A stretch of DNA of 64,000 nucleotides from Batkoa obscura (taxonomy: Eukaryota; Entomophthoromycota; Entomophthoromycetes; Entomophthorales; Batkoaceae). Made by a program: the position numbers and the translations under genes. Positions within the stretch are counted from its first letter, which is position 1, and each line of letters begins with the position of its first letter. Under the pieces are notes generated by a model that saw nothing but the letters and a program-made list of their open reading frames with translations, did no database searches and was not told where the DNA came from. Below are positions 54,021 through 64,000 of the stretch, one piece after another. Location: the NCBI GenBank assembly GCA_030770535.1, contig JASVEC010000007.1:310001-374000 (forward strand), written 5' to 3'.

Positions 54021-54795
54021 CTAATTCTTAGTTACATAAAACTCATAAGCCAAGGCGTGGACATTTGGAGGATATGGGGAGGGGATCTCAGTTTTGCCAG
54101 GTCTTGAAATTGGGGTTCTTAAAAAGACTGTAGAACAGGTAAGATAATCAACTTCTAAATAAGGAGGTAAAAACAAATGAGGTTGAGAATAAGGTTTGGG
54201 TACAAATTGAAGATTTTCTCCTTTGCTTCCTTTCAAAAACGTGATAGCTTCTGGCTCAACCTGTACAATATCTCCTTCATTTAATTTGGTACTACTTACT
54301 CTAATCTATTTATTTATTTAATATTAAATTGCTTATATTGTTTTATAAATTCCTTACTTTTTCACCATTGAGTTTAACTTTTCCGTGTAAAATAAGCTGT
54401 TTAGCCTCTAAAATTGAAGAAGCAAATAAAGAACGGAAAACTACAAAGTCTAATCTCCTTTCTAATTCAGCATAAGTCAAAGCAGCAACATGAGGGTGAG
54501 GCTTATTTTCTAACTGAACTTTTCTTTCATCGTTACTGCTAATTAAGTTTGATATCATTGTATTGGAGGTAGGTAATTTTCTTCCATTTTTAAATATTTT
54601 TTTCCATTGCTTTTCAGTAATCTCCGCATCATGATAGCCTCTAGTTTCTTTCTTTGCTTGCCACATTTGCTGGAATAAAGTTTTATCATTGGTGTTAGTG
54701 GGTCTTACTTTGTTGGCCAAATTGTAAGTGTTAACTTTGTTCCAACTCATACGAATCAGTCCCCTACTACTGCTAATCCAATCTTTTTTTCCCAT
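54021..54795 (-). CDS. NAM9: Mitochondrial ribosomal protein uS4m (Nam9)
   Basis: Two exons (54358-54795 and 54021-54305) encode 240 residues. The basic N-terminus MGKKDWISSSRGLIRMSWNK is like yeast Nam9. The S4 RNA-binding domain spans LERRLDFVVFRSLFASSILE, AKQLILHGKVKLNGEKIRV and the strand GDIVQVEP. A fungal C-terminal extension contains PYLEVDYLTCSTVFLRTP. It belongs to the small mitoribosomal subunit. I chose the ATG of MGKKDW; an in-frame TTG further upstream is not needed. Confidence 0.9.
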
Positions 54796-54922
54796 TTTTT
54801 TGATAAAACTTAAATTTTTCAATTACTAATTTTTAGTTTTGTTAAGATTAAATTTGGGATTAAATTCTATTTTGGGATTCTTAAATTCATAAGCTTTACC
54901 AAGTTTTAATTATAAAATATTA

Positions 54923-56560
54923 ATGTTTTGTTTATCTGCTCTAAAGCATTATCAAAATATCAAGTGTATCCAACAGTCTAAGTCTATATTGACGAGTGGT
55001 ATAAGAAGAGTTAGCATTCATAGAAGAGCTAGTATTTATGATGGTAATATTGATAATAAAGACGCCAATGAACTGATTGAAATTTACAACAACTCTCTTA
55101 ATTTTAAAGAAATGAAGTTTAGTTTGAAACTATTTCATACAATTAATCAAAATCATGGAGATTTATTGGAAAGGTACCATTTCTCGGAAATAATAGGAAA
55201 AATCAGTAATTCTCTTAGGCTCAGAAGAATAGAGCACAGTGATGGTATCTATGAGAAGACGACTGATTCATATATTGAGATGAGGCCTGGTGTAAATTCA
55301 TACTATTGTAATGGATTAAAAAAAATACTAAAGGAAATGATTGAAGTAAGAAAATTTAAGTTGACTATAGATGAATGGAACAATGTATTTAAGGCATTTG
55401 CAATTGACTTTGACTTCAAATATTTAGAGAGCTTATGGTATACTATTTTATTGAACAGTGATATTAAACTAAAGAAAATGAACAAATTCAATCCCTTTTT
55501 CGATAGAAATCTACCAGCGTTTAATAACATAGAGATTTCATTGAACATGCTCAATTCAATGTTGAGCTTATATTCAAAATATCCACATCCAACTAAGAAG
55601 TATGGTCTTGAACCTTTAGAGAACGTTGATCAAGTTATTGATATTATGAACCAATTACAAGTTAAGAAGGATCTACAAAGTTACATAAACATTTTAAATG
55701 CTTATCATTTTTTTCTGAAAAGAGATAATGATTTTGTACAATATAGTGGCCAATTAGTTCAACATGTAAAGTTCACTCAAACTAACGTGCGGTTTTTTAA
55801 CAAGCTGATGTTGTGTTATTTAAACAGGAATTTATTTAAAGAAATAGATATAATTTATAATAGAATTCAACCTTCGATACAGTCATTGAATATTTACATT
55901 CAGTTTAAATACAAACAAGGTGAGCTAGGTAATAAAGTTTTGGAATATTTTCAATCTGAGGTTAATAAGCATTATTTGATACCAAACTATGTTTCCTTGA
56001 ATTTGATGCTTGAAGGAATAATAGAGCAAGGTGATATGGAACTTGCTGAAAAAGTGGTTCACCTTTTTGAAAAGGAATATTCAGTAAAAAGCAATTCAAT
56101 TACATTTACTTATTTAGTACAAGGCTATTGCGCACAATTTGACCATCAAAGTGCCGAAAAAGTGTTGATCAAATATATGGAACGTCCAGACCTTCATTTG
56201 ATTTCTCAGCCTTTTCATCATTTGTTAAAGTTATATAATTTATTGAAGTTCAAAGAAAAATATGATGACTTATTAAAACTGTTTTTAGTATCGAAATTAA
56301 AACTTAGCTTTGGAATCTTCCATACTATTTTGATAAACTGTTTAGATAATTTAGATTTAAATAAAGCGATCGAATTCTTTTTAAAGAGTACCCAACATCT
56401 TGAAGAGTTCAATAATGATCTGTTCAAGCTACTGATTAAAATCAATTATAAATTAAATAATCAACCAGAGAATTTAATTAATCTATTAAAATTAAAGAAT
56501 AGTGAACGTATAAATTACATTAATAAATATCACATTTTTCTGACAAATAAAGCTGATTAG
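54923..56560 (+). CDS. Mitochondrial PPR-like helical-repeat protein
   Basis: Intronless, 545 residues. The N-terminus MFCLSALKHYQNIKCIQQSK is basic and looks like a mitochondrial presequence. The rest is predicted almost all alpha-helical with PPR-like pairs, the clearest being LNLMLEGIIEQGDMELAEKV followed by ITFTYLVQGYCAQFDHQSAE. Such proteins bind mitochondrial RNAs for processing or translation. It is divergent from the uS4m gene with 127 bp between starts; the pair may be co-regulated for mitochondrial gene expression. Confidence 0.75.
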   Translation: MFCLSALKHYQNIKCIQQSKSILTSGIRRVSIHRRASIYDGNIDNKDANELIEIYNNSLNFKEMKFSLKLFHTINQNHGDLLERYHFSEIIGKISNSLRLRRIEHSDGIYEKTTDSYIEMRPGVNSYYCNGLKKILKEMIEVRKFKLTIDEWNNVFKAFAIDFDFKYLESLWYTILLNSDIKLKKMNKFNPFFDRNLPAFNNIEISLNMLNSMLSLYSKYPHPTKKYGLEPLENVDQVIDIMNQLQVKKDLQSYINILNAYHFFLKRDNDFVQYSGQLVQHVKFTQTNVRFFNKLMLCYLNRNLFKEIDIIYNRIQPSIQSLNIYIQFKYKQGELGNKVLEYFQSEVNKHYLIPNYVSLNLMLEGIIEQGDMELAEKVVHLFEKEYSVKSNSITFTYLVQGYCAQFDHQSAEKVLIKYMERPDLHLISQPFHHLLKLYNLLKFKEKYDDLLKLFLVSKLKLSFGIFHTILINCLDNLDLNKAIEFFLKSTQHLEEFNNDLFKLLIKINYKLNNQPENLINLLKLKNSERINYINKYHIFLTNKAD

Positions 56561-56678
56561 TAAATAAAATTAGTTGGATTAATTAATTCTGTTTTTTTAT
56601 AAATTTTTTATTGCAAATTTTAAGCATATTAAATAATACTTAATAGCTTCCATTGTATAAAGTTATATTATTAAAGAA

Positions 56679-57937
56679 TTAAACATCGTTAGATTTACTT
56701 GACATTGAGTTAGTAGGATTTGAAAGCCTTAATCTTTCATCTAAAGCTTTTAATGCTAATGCCCTAATTAAATTAGTATAAATTATTTAAATAAAATTGA
56801 TTAAATTACTTTCTACGCTCAGAATCTAATGATAAATGAACTGGTGTTGGATTACTTCTGACTGAGGCAGTAGCAGTTCCTGATTCTAAATCATAGCTAG
56901 ATATTGTATGAATTGGGCGACATATCCTTAATTGAACTAATATATTGAAACAAAAGTTGGATACTATCTTTAATGGAGGCCTATATTTAAACGTAAAATT
57001 AGCATTGGGATTGGCATGACTTAACTATATTATTTTGAAAATTACCTAAATAAAGTTGGGAAAAAAGAAACAAAAGAAAATGTTTCACTACGATCTCCAC
57101 AAATACCATCAGTAATTTTAAAGAAGCGTAAATAAATCCAAGAAATAAATACACCGTTCCAACTCAAAATCATATTGGGTAAAAATGAGGTGATAATTAC
57201 AGACAAAATAGTGATCATTAATAAGAAAATACTTGGTAATTGCTAAAAAATGTTAGATTTAAATCTGTTATTAAAAATTGTCACCTACCTTAAGTTTGAA
57301 ACCAAATGCTTTAAATAATTTTACTTTATACTCAGGATAACTCTGTTTTAATGCAACAGTAAAAGAAGCTATCAAGCAAGTTAAACCCATTGTTTTGATT
57401 TCGCTATACGAATTAATAATGGAGCAAATTAGAGTAAATTAAACTTACAGTATATCTTGATTAGCAGTAAAAGCAAAGATAGTGAGTAAGAATAAGCAAT
57501 AGAAAATAGAAGATAAAAGATTGGATATAAACACGAACTTCATAAACTCCATTGTTCCCCAAAGATTTTCCAGTAAATTTCCAAACCCTATAAGAGCAAT
57601 AACATTAACAATCAACTAAAAAGATATTAAGCCTTTGTTTTTGTACTATCAATATTATCCCTTACAGCAAATAAATTTTTTTCAATTAAAAAAAAGGTTA
57701 CAATAGTCCAAGGCTGGAACAAAAAACTAATTTAAAAGTTAATATTTACAACATACAGATAACAAACAAGAGATACTTTTTAGCAGATAAAGCCAGGTTA
57801 AAATTCGTATTATTTAGAGCCCATTGAATCAAAGTTAAAACCAAAATAATTGAGGTTAATATTTTGGTTCCCAAAGTGACATTGAACAAATATCTCATCC
57901 CATTTTTGATTCCGTTGCTTAATTGAATACGTACCAT
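56679..57937 (-). CDS. TMEM115-like integral membrane protein (DUF1751)
   Basis: Multi-exon gene (exon starts 57937, 57726, 57615, 57403, 57242, about 56980 and 56763; stop at 56679) for roughly 325-340 residues. Helices run from KILTSIILVLTLIQWAL. The family landmarks PWTIVTFFLIEKN, MGLTCLIASFTVALKQSYPE, ILSWNGVFISWIYLRFF and GDRSETFSFVSFFP are all present. TMEM115 proteins are rhomboid-like Golgi proteins affecting retrograde traffic. Two junctions are uncertain. The first donor could be at 57749 (23-bp intron) or give a ~50-bp intron. The fifth intron is best taken as ~65 bp (donor 57045, joining FFPTLF to RPPLKI). Confidence 0.8.
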
Positions 57938-58433
57938 TTTTTTAGAAAAATCTATTTATCTGAAAGTTTTAATTCCTTTTTATTAGAACTATCCCTTTTT
58001 TTATTGGTTCTTATTCTGAGTGGCTATTAATCAATTTTTGGCTAGATTATTCTATAGCTGTATTGTAACTTAGTTATAAGTTTAATGGCTTCTTGTCAAA
58101 TACTTTATAACAATATTATATCATATAATAATGGGTTATTATATTAAGATTAAACATTTATTTTCAGAATTAGGGTTGGCTTTTATTTGAAATATATAAT
58201 TTATCAAAGGGCCCTTATAATCAAATCACGAACAATATTTCTCTTTAATTTATCATTATAATTATTCTTATATCAATAAGGAAGTAGCTGTGAATTTGTA
58301 ATAGCATATATCTAACTGTCTCTTTACTTTTGAAAAATAGATAAAACTCCAATTAATATTAGGTATAAAAAACATAATATATAAAGTTGATACTTTGAGA
58401 TACAGCAATATTAAAACAAAACGATAAAATTAA
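57938..58433. other. Spacer end, promoter of the TMEM115-like gene
   Basis: Unique AT-rich sequence up to the right inner breakpoint. No gene is seen. Confidence 0.45.
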
Positions 58434-58508
58434 AAAAAATAAATGTATCCCAGCAAATAAATAAATTTTATTAGTGCCAATAAGATGAGTATGAGCTAAT
58501 GGCGCAGC

Positions 58509-59915
58509 CTAAATAAATTTAACATCCTTACGGATAACTTTGATATAAAAATCATAGATATTAAAAGCTCTTAAGCAAGAGTTTTGATTACCAACAATAG
58601 TGATTTTAGTATAACCAAAGTTTTCTTGTGTAATTGATATATTTAATAAAGAATCTTCTTCACTGTTTAATAAATCCAAATCTCTTTTACTTTTCTCTTG
58701 AAGAATATATAAAATATCAGAATGAACAATAATCTCTCGTTTCATTAGATTATCCACTTGTGGGTCTTTTCTCATATTTGGATGCGATCTACTACGGTAA
58801 TGGAGTGAAGATGACTTTAATGACTCATTACTACTACGAATATGAAGTGGGGAAATAGTGTCCTGATTTACTTGACCAATACGTTTCCCAGGATATGGAT
58901 GCAATGGCTCACGTTTATCCAAAACATCTTTAACAATACCTGAAACTGTATTGTTGGGATCATAATTTATAACAACTCCATTGAGTATTTTACAATTATA
59001 CAACTTATCCCCAATGATCAACATTGATATATAAATACTAGTAACACTACCTTGTAATTCAATCATCCTATCATTACATTCAGGTAATTTGCCTTTAAAA
59101 GCAATTAGTTTAATCCCACTGATTGATTCAATTTGTTTTACATTAGATCCCTTTGTACCAAGAATGGAACCAATCATTAGATCACATACAAGTAATCGTA
59201 CAAAAGTATGTTCTTCTGTTAATTTACGTGAGTTTATACCGCTTTTGATATAAATAGTACTTGTTTCCTCGTTTTGAGTCCAAATCCTCGATAAAGTGGA
59301 AACACTCTTTGCAACATTCTCAACAGTCCCTTGCAACGTTAATATACGATCATTGATGTTTGGAATAATTGATGGCTTCGTAATCGATACTTTTACTTTG
59401 TTTTTACTCAAATTATATAACACGTTGACTTCTGGTTTGAAGATTACACCTGCTTCCTTATCACTTAATAATAATCTTATGGTATATTCATTGAAGTGAT
59501 TGATTTTGGATAATTGAGCTTGTACATTCGAATTGTTATTAACCCCATGAGATGCCTTTACATTATCTTTAGAATGAGATTGCGGATTGTGAATAGAAGT
59601 TTGAAGTGACTTTTTGATATTCAAATTAAGATTCATTTCAGACATAGACTTACTTTTATTCTTGACATATGATGATTTAGTAAGAGTGGAACTCTGGCTA
59701 CTTTTGTTCCAGATGGAATCAAATAATGTGTCTTTAGTATCATCAATAGCGAACTTGTTGAAATCGAACATTAAGTTATCCAACCCAAATCCTGGTGGAG
59801 TAGTGGCTTTAGGACTGAGCTGATTAATATTGACATTATCAATCATAAACTTTGAATATAAATCTTCAATTTGGTTAATTTTTTTATTGATTTTTTGATC
59901 ATCGGTTGATGAGGG

Positions 59916-59969
<54 letters not shown>

Positions 59970-60008
59970 ACATTCGATTGTATTTTTGTTTTGCTGACTT
60001 CCACTCAT
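58509..60008 (-). CDS. KH-domain RNA-binding protein, copy 2
   Basis: Protein identical to that at 51093-52592, including the poly-Asn tract of the same length. The start ATG is at 60008; the region up to 60097 carries the same leader as copy 1. Identity of a fast-changing AAT microsatellite in both copies points to a very recent duplication, ongoing gene conversion, or an assembly effect. Two KH domains plus one degenerate, as in copy 1. Confidence 0.8.
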
Positions 60009-62246
60009 TTTGTACTTCAAATCGAAATAAAAAAAGAAAACGAAAGTTTATTGACTGTTATCTATCTTTTTATACTCTTACCTTATCTTTAAATTAGTTG
60101 TTTTAAATAGTCCAAGTCATTTGATATTGCTTGACTTTATTTTTCAGTAGGCTGTCAATTAGATGGGCTAATTTTTAATATCAATGTACTAATATTACTT
60201 AATATGGTATATAGGCAAAGAATCATTAGTTTTGTTGGGGTTTTGAATGAAATGTTTATTATTGTTAAGCTTATTGCCTTAGTGTCATGTTATTAAATTT
60301 AATTTTGAAGTTTATTATAAGTTTGTAACCTTTAATCCAAATTACATAGTAGTGCTTTAAATATTATTCTGATTATAGCTTTAGCTTTGGCTTTCACAAG
60401 TTATTTTATCACTTTACAAAGTGCTATTTTAAAATCATAAAAGTTTGATGCTAACTTGTAAAAAATACAAATGACCTTCTTTTTGTAGCTTTATGTTTAT
60501 TACTATGTTCACTTTACAAGTTATTTAAAATTGAACTTAATGATTAGTCAATTTCTTAAACAAAAAACTTGTTACTTGATTTTATTCATAAATTTCATTA
60601 TGAATGGGTGTGTTAATTTTTCTATTATTTTATAATTATTATTATTTTATGACTTTCCTTATTCATATTTACGGATTTAGAGTTGAATTGTGAAACACTT
60701 CTAAATCCTAAAAGCTAATACTAATTAATTTTAATTACACTGAAATGATAATAGCTTAAATGACGGCGATAACTTACTGGAGATACGGTCAGAAAAGAGA
60801 TTAACTTAGTTTCTTCCTGATTTTTATAGATAAGCAAATGAAATACTAATCATTTTACATCTATATTTGGTAACTTTTTAAATAGAAAAACAGTTAGTTA
60901 TAATTGACTAAGGTAGTATGATGAGGAAGAATCTGAAACTAATACTTTTATAAATAGCTAAACATAATTAACACGAAAGCTTTAAGAAAGAAGTCTTCAA
61001 GTAATCTGTGACCATTGAAAAGCCAGTATATATTTTAGATGAATATAATTAGAAAAGCTATCTTTGAAATGCAATAATACTATATAATGCTATAATACAA
61101 AATATTAAGATGTGATAAAAAAAAAAATTAAAAAAATATTAAAAAATATTAAAAAATATTAAAAAATATTAAAAAACATAAAAAAACATTAAGTAATAAA
61201 AATATTTGGTAAAAATAAACATAAAATACATTACCGCTTATTAATTTAAATAACTATTTATCTATTATCAAATTAAGGCTAAGTTTTAATATAACATATA
61301 TTATAACAAAAATTAGCAATCTCAAATAATTAAAAATACTAAATACTAGCCAGTCAAACGCTTGATTTTATTTTCACTTTCGAATATTATTTGTATGAAT
61401 TTTTGGATTTATACTGAAAGTAAAGTCACTAAAAATTCGCATCTTAATATAGAACCAGATTTATTTGTTACTATTAAAATGAGTTAATAGTATTATGCAT
61501 AAGGCGATATATTTTTTCGTTTAGGAATTTTGCTAATAATCTTTCCACTAAAATAGCGCTTAAAAATGGAAAAAGTAATGAAGACAGAAAAAACATCCTC
61601 ATATTATTTTTTGATATTATAGAATATTTATAATGTTTTTCATGGCAGTAAAAAGTATCCATTACTAATATATTAAATATTAATTTTATTTTAATAAATA
61701 AGAGTTAAGCAAATAACTGTAAATGTTTTAATAAATCAAAAAAGGTAAAAAATCGATCTAATATGACTAAGTCAACGTTATCTTATTTGAGCATCAGAAG
61801 CTTTTACTTCATTTAATTACGCCTATCATTTATAAGAACATGATAAAAACAAAATCAAATTGTTCGTATTACAAAAAAAAATTGTAGTAGATTAAAGCAC
61901 AGTAATAGAACATTTGATTCTGGCGCAGCATATTTTTTAAAGTCACTTAGATCTATTAACAATCAACTAAAAAATTTGCCAAGTTATTTAAGGTTTTAAA
62001 CTTAAGTATAACAATTGAAGTGATTAAAAGCAAAAAAAGTCATATAAATTAGAATTACCTCATATAATAGAACATGAAAACAATTTGCAGTTTTGTAGAT
62101 TAAATTTTATGCATTAAACTGTCAAAGTAATAACATTTGTACCGCTTTCATTGAATCACAAGCTAACGTTGTAGTAACCAGATAACAGTTTTAAATATAA
62201 ATAAATTAAGAAAGCAATGACAAAAAGGATAAAAAATTGAATAAAT
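60009..62246. other. Intergenic region of the right arm
   Basis: Mirror of 48855-51092, with the tandem repeat at 61117-61190 and the MITE at 61499-61603. No gene is seen. Confidence 0.5.
61499..61603. mobile_element. MITE (TGGGGATGT family), mirrored copy
   Basis: Mirror image of 49498-49602 in the duplicated arm. Confidence 0.75.
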
Positions 62247-63140
62247 ATGATTGTTTGGCCACATATCCCACTTAAAAGTAAACTTCTATTACCAACCAAT
62301 AATCTTCAGAATATAACGTATACTGGCGATACATCAAATTGGATTAATAGCTATGATGTATATTTGCCAAAAGATCAAAGCATCAATACTCCCTTATTGA
62401 TATGGATTCATGGTGGAGCATGGGTGTCAGGGGACAAAAGAGATGATAGTGAGTTTGCTTCCAAATTAGCCGACCTTGGTATTGCTACTGTTGTATTAAA
62501 TTATCGTCTGAGTTCTTCAAGCAATTCCATCAAATATCCAGATCATATCCTTGATTGTTTCAAAGGGTTTTCGCATGTTCTAAATAACAAAAAACAGCTC
62601 AATATCAACCCAGATTTAATATTCTTAGGTGGACATTCTGCTGGTAGTCAAATTTCAAGTATGATGGCACTTAATGCTAATCACTATTTGCCTAAAAATA
62701 ATCATATATTAGATTCTGTATCTAAAATTAAAGGAGTTATTTCATTAGGTGGTATCTTTGATTTACCATTATTATATAAACAGGATTATAATTATGGTAA
62801 AAAGTTTCTAAATGTTGCTTTTAATGATGATAACTCTAATAAAAGCAATACAACTATCTGGAAACAAGCATCACCTCAGTTTGTTTCAAAAAAGGCAATT
62901 GATACTATTCATTATTCACCATTGCCACAAGTACTATTAATAAACTCTATTCAGGATCCTTTAGTACATCAAAATCAATCCATTCATTTCCAGGACAAAC
63001 TAAATGAAATTGGTTTTAATACTACTCTAGTCAATGGCGAATTTGGTGATCATTACGCTATCTCTAATAATTTGAGTGTTATTCAACAAGTTGCTACATT
63101 TATTACCTTTGTTGCTAAACTTAAACCAAAATTAATTTAA
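62247..63140 (+). CDS. Alpha/beta hydrolase (kynurenine formamidase/esterase type), copy 2
   Basis: Protein identical to that at 47961-48854: HGGAW from His55, GGHSAG with Ser131, then candidate Asp and His for the triad. The full promoter side and about 115 bp of 3' flank are inside the duplicated arm, so this copy should be expressed similarly if the duplication is real. Confidence 0.8.
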   Translation: MIVWPHIPLKSKLLLPTNNLQNITYTGDTSNWINSYDVYLPKDQSINTPLLIWIHGGAWVSGDKRDDSEFASKLADLGIATVVLNYRLSSSSNSIKYPDHILDCFKGFSHVLNNKKQLNINPDLIFLGGHSAGSQISSMMALNANHYLPKNNHILDSVSKIKGVISLGGIFDLPLLYKQDYNYGKKFLNVAFNDDNSNKSNTTIWKQASPQFVSKKAIDTIHYSPLPQVLLINSIQDPLVHQNQSIHFQDKLNEIGFNTTLVNGEFGDHYAISNNLSVIQQVATFITFVAKLKPKLI

Positions 63141-63420
63141 TTTTATCTGTATCTAATGAATTTATTCATTATCTGTATTTCCTATAAGGTTTAGACTCAA
63201 TATAATAAATATTGTATATGTTAATTTAATTATTTGTTTAAATTATAAAATTATAAAGCTTAAAGCAAATAATATTAAAAATGTATTTACTTTGTTTTAT
63301 TATGTAAATCGCTATACTTATAAACTATTATACTAGCTCTTAAATTTGCTCAATATACTTTAATCATTTATAAAAGCTATATGAGCTATAATTATTTGTT
63401 ACACAATTATTGATATAGTA

Positions 63421-63526
63421 TATGGAGATATATTTTTTGTATTGGAAATTTACCAACATTTTTTGCACTCAATAGTACTTAAAAATAAGAAAAGTAATGA
63501 AACCAAAAAAATAAACACTCCCTATA
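63421..63526. mobile_element. MITE (TGGGGATGT family)
   Basis: TATGGAGATATATTTTTTG ... CAATAGTACTTAAAAATAAG ... AACACTCCCTATA. It lies just outside the right arm. Confidence 0.7.
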
Positions 63527-63924
63527 ATTACATTTGTAGTGTAGTAGTAAATAAAACTAAGAATAAAAATGATACTTTAAAAGTAGAATAAAGTAACCTC
63601 TTAAAAGCTTAGCATTATTAAATGGAAGTATATAGTCGTTTATGTACCAGGGGCATTTACTTCATTTTATACGAAATAAACTATTGAAGGATACAATACC
63701 TTTAAATTTATATAGTTTGCGCTAAGAGTAAAAATCAATTCATTTTCTATTCTAAAGTAAAAAAGCAAACATCCGATAATGTTCTATCTTTTAATTAATT
63801 TCTTAAAAGCTACTCCAATTATCTAAAGTACATAATTGAATTTCTAGTTTCAAATAGAAATAAAATTTTGATGTTATTAAAATATCAAAGGAATGTAAAT
63901 TTTTATACTTTGATCATTTTATAA
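63527..63924. other. Gene-free stretch
   Basis: AT-rich sequence between two MITE copies; no gene is seen. Confidence 0.4.
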
Positions 63925-64000
63925 TATGGGAATATATCCTTGTGTAAGAATTTTACTAACAATTTTTCCGCTCAAATAGGGCTTAAAAAATGGAAAAAGC
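63925..64000. mobile_element. MITE (TGGGGATGT family), cut by window end
   Basis: TATGGGAATATATCCTTG ... CGCTCAAATAGGGCTTAAAAA; the right end lies outside the window. Confidence 0.7.

Larger units (their letters stand above)
58434..63257 (-). repeat. 4.8-kb inverted duplication, right arm
   Basis: Reverse complement of 47844-52667, no difference found by eye. The APS kinase gene that neighbours the left arm is absent here; MITE-rich sequence follows instead. Confidence 0.95.

Noticed and set aside
57020-57045. Apparent 26-bp intron in the TMEM115-like gene
   Set aside because: The same donor joins in frame to a later acceptor (AAATATAG before GCCTCCATT), giving a normal ~65-bp intron and a better family match (FFPTLFRPPLKI).
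57727-57749. Apparent 23-bp intron in the same gene
   Set aside because: Frame-compatible ~50-bp alternatives exist with donor GTATCT or GTTATC. The donor is ambiguous, so no ultra-short intron is claimed.

Overview
The window is very AT-rich nuclear DNA from a fungus. Protein-coding genes carry many short spliceosomal introns (about 45-65 bp, GTAAGT-like donors, TTAG acceptors) and there are no bacterial features. The housekeeping genes are fungal/opisthokont: Cdc50/Lem3, Psp1, Qcr6, CPSF30 with a CCHC knuckle, syntaxin-6/Tlg1-like, a dysbindin-like protein, APS kinase, uS4m and a TMEM115-like protein. Two seven-helix receptors with an NP motif in helix 7 and one AT-AC (U12-type) intron argue against ascomycete yeasts. 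They suggest an early-diverging lineage, for example Entomophthoromycotina such as Conidiobolus; this placement is inference. I recognise no LTR retroelement, Polinton or virus-derived element.

Layout. (1) 1-12500, accessory: two nearly identical copies of a divergent pair of small secreted-protein genes (here SSP-L and SSP-S), a GPCR-like gene, a GPCR pseudogene, a tRNA-Lys, an arylamine N-acetyltransferase, many ~105-bp MITEs and a perfect 120-bp-arm palindrome. (2) 12500-34000, gene-dense core: Psp1-domain protein, Cdc50-type flippase subunit, universal stress protein, calmodulin-like protein, SOD-fold mitoribosomal protein, prefoldin-like protein, Qcr6, CPSF30, AN1 zinc finger, syntaxin-6-like SNARE (with the U12-type intron), dysbindin-like protein, two decayed FCP1/HAD-like genes and a WD40 protein. 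(3) 34700-46700, accessory: two more SSP pairs (one with a dead SSP-L), two more tRNA-Lys genes, a DNA transposon with an intact transposase and a decayed relative, and a second GPCR. (4) 46700-63300, core genes again. A 4.8-kb segment with an alpha/beta hydrolase and a KH-domain gene is present twice as an inverted repeat. The repeat flanks a 5.8-kb spacer with RraA-like, uS4m, PPR and TMEM115-like genes.

Main observation: accessory regions 1 and 3 are inverted relatives. Each contains, in the same relative order and orientation, a GPCR, a tRNA-Lys(CTT) and a head-to-head SSP-L/SSP-S pair. The two SSP proteins are built from the same Cys-flanked Thr/Val repeat (one unit in SSP-S, two or three in SSP-L), and the shared 0.6-kb promoters keep conserved motifs. 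This looks like a multiplying module of secreted peptides and receptors that I cannot match to a named system. A ligand-receptor link is only a hypothesis.
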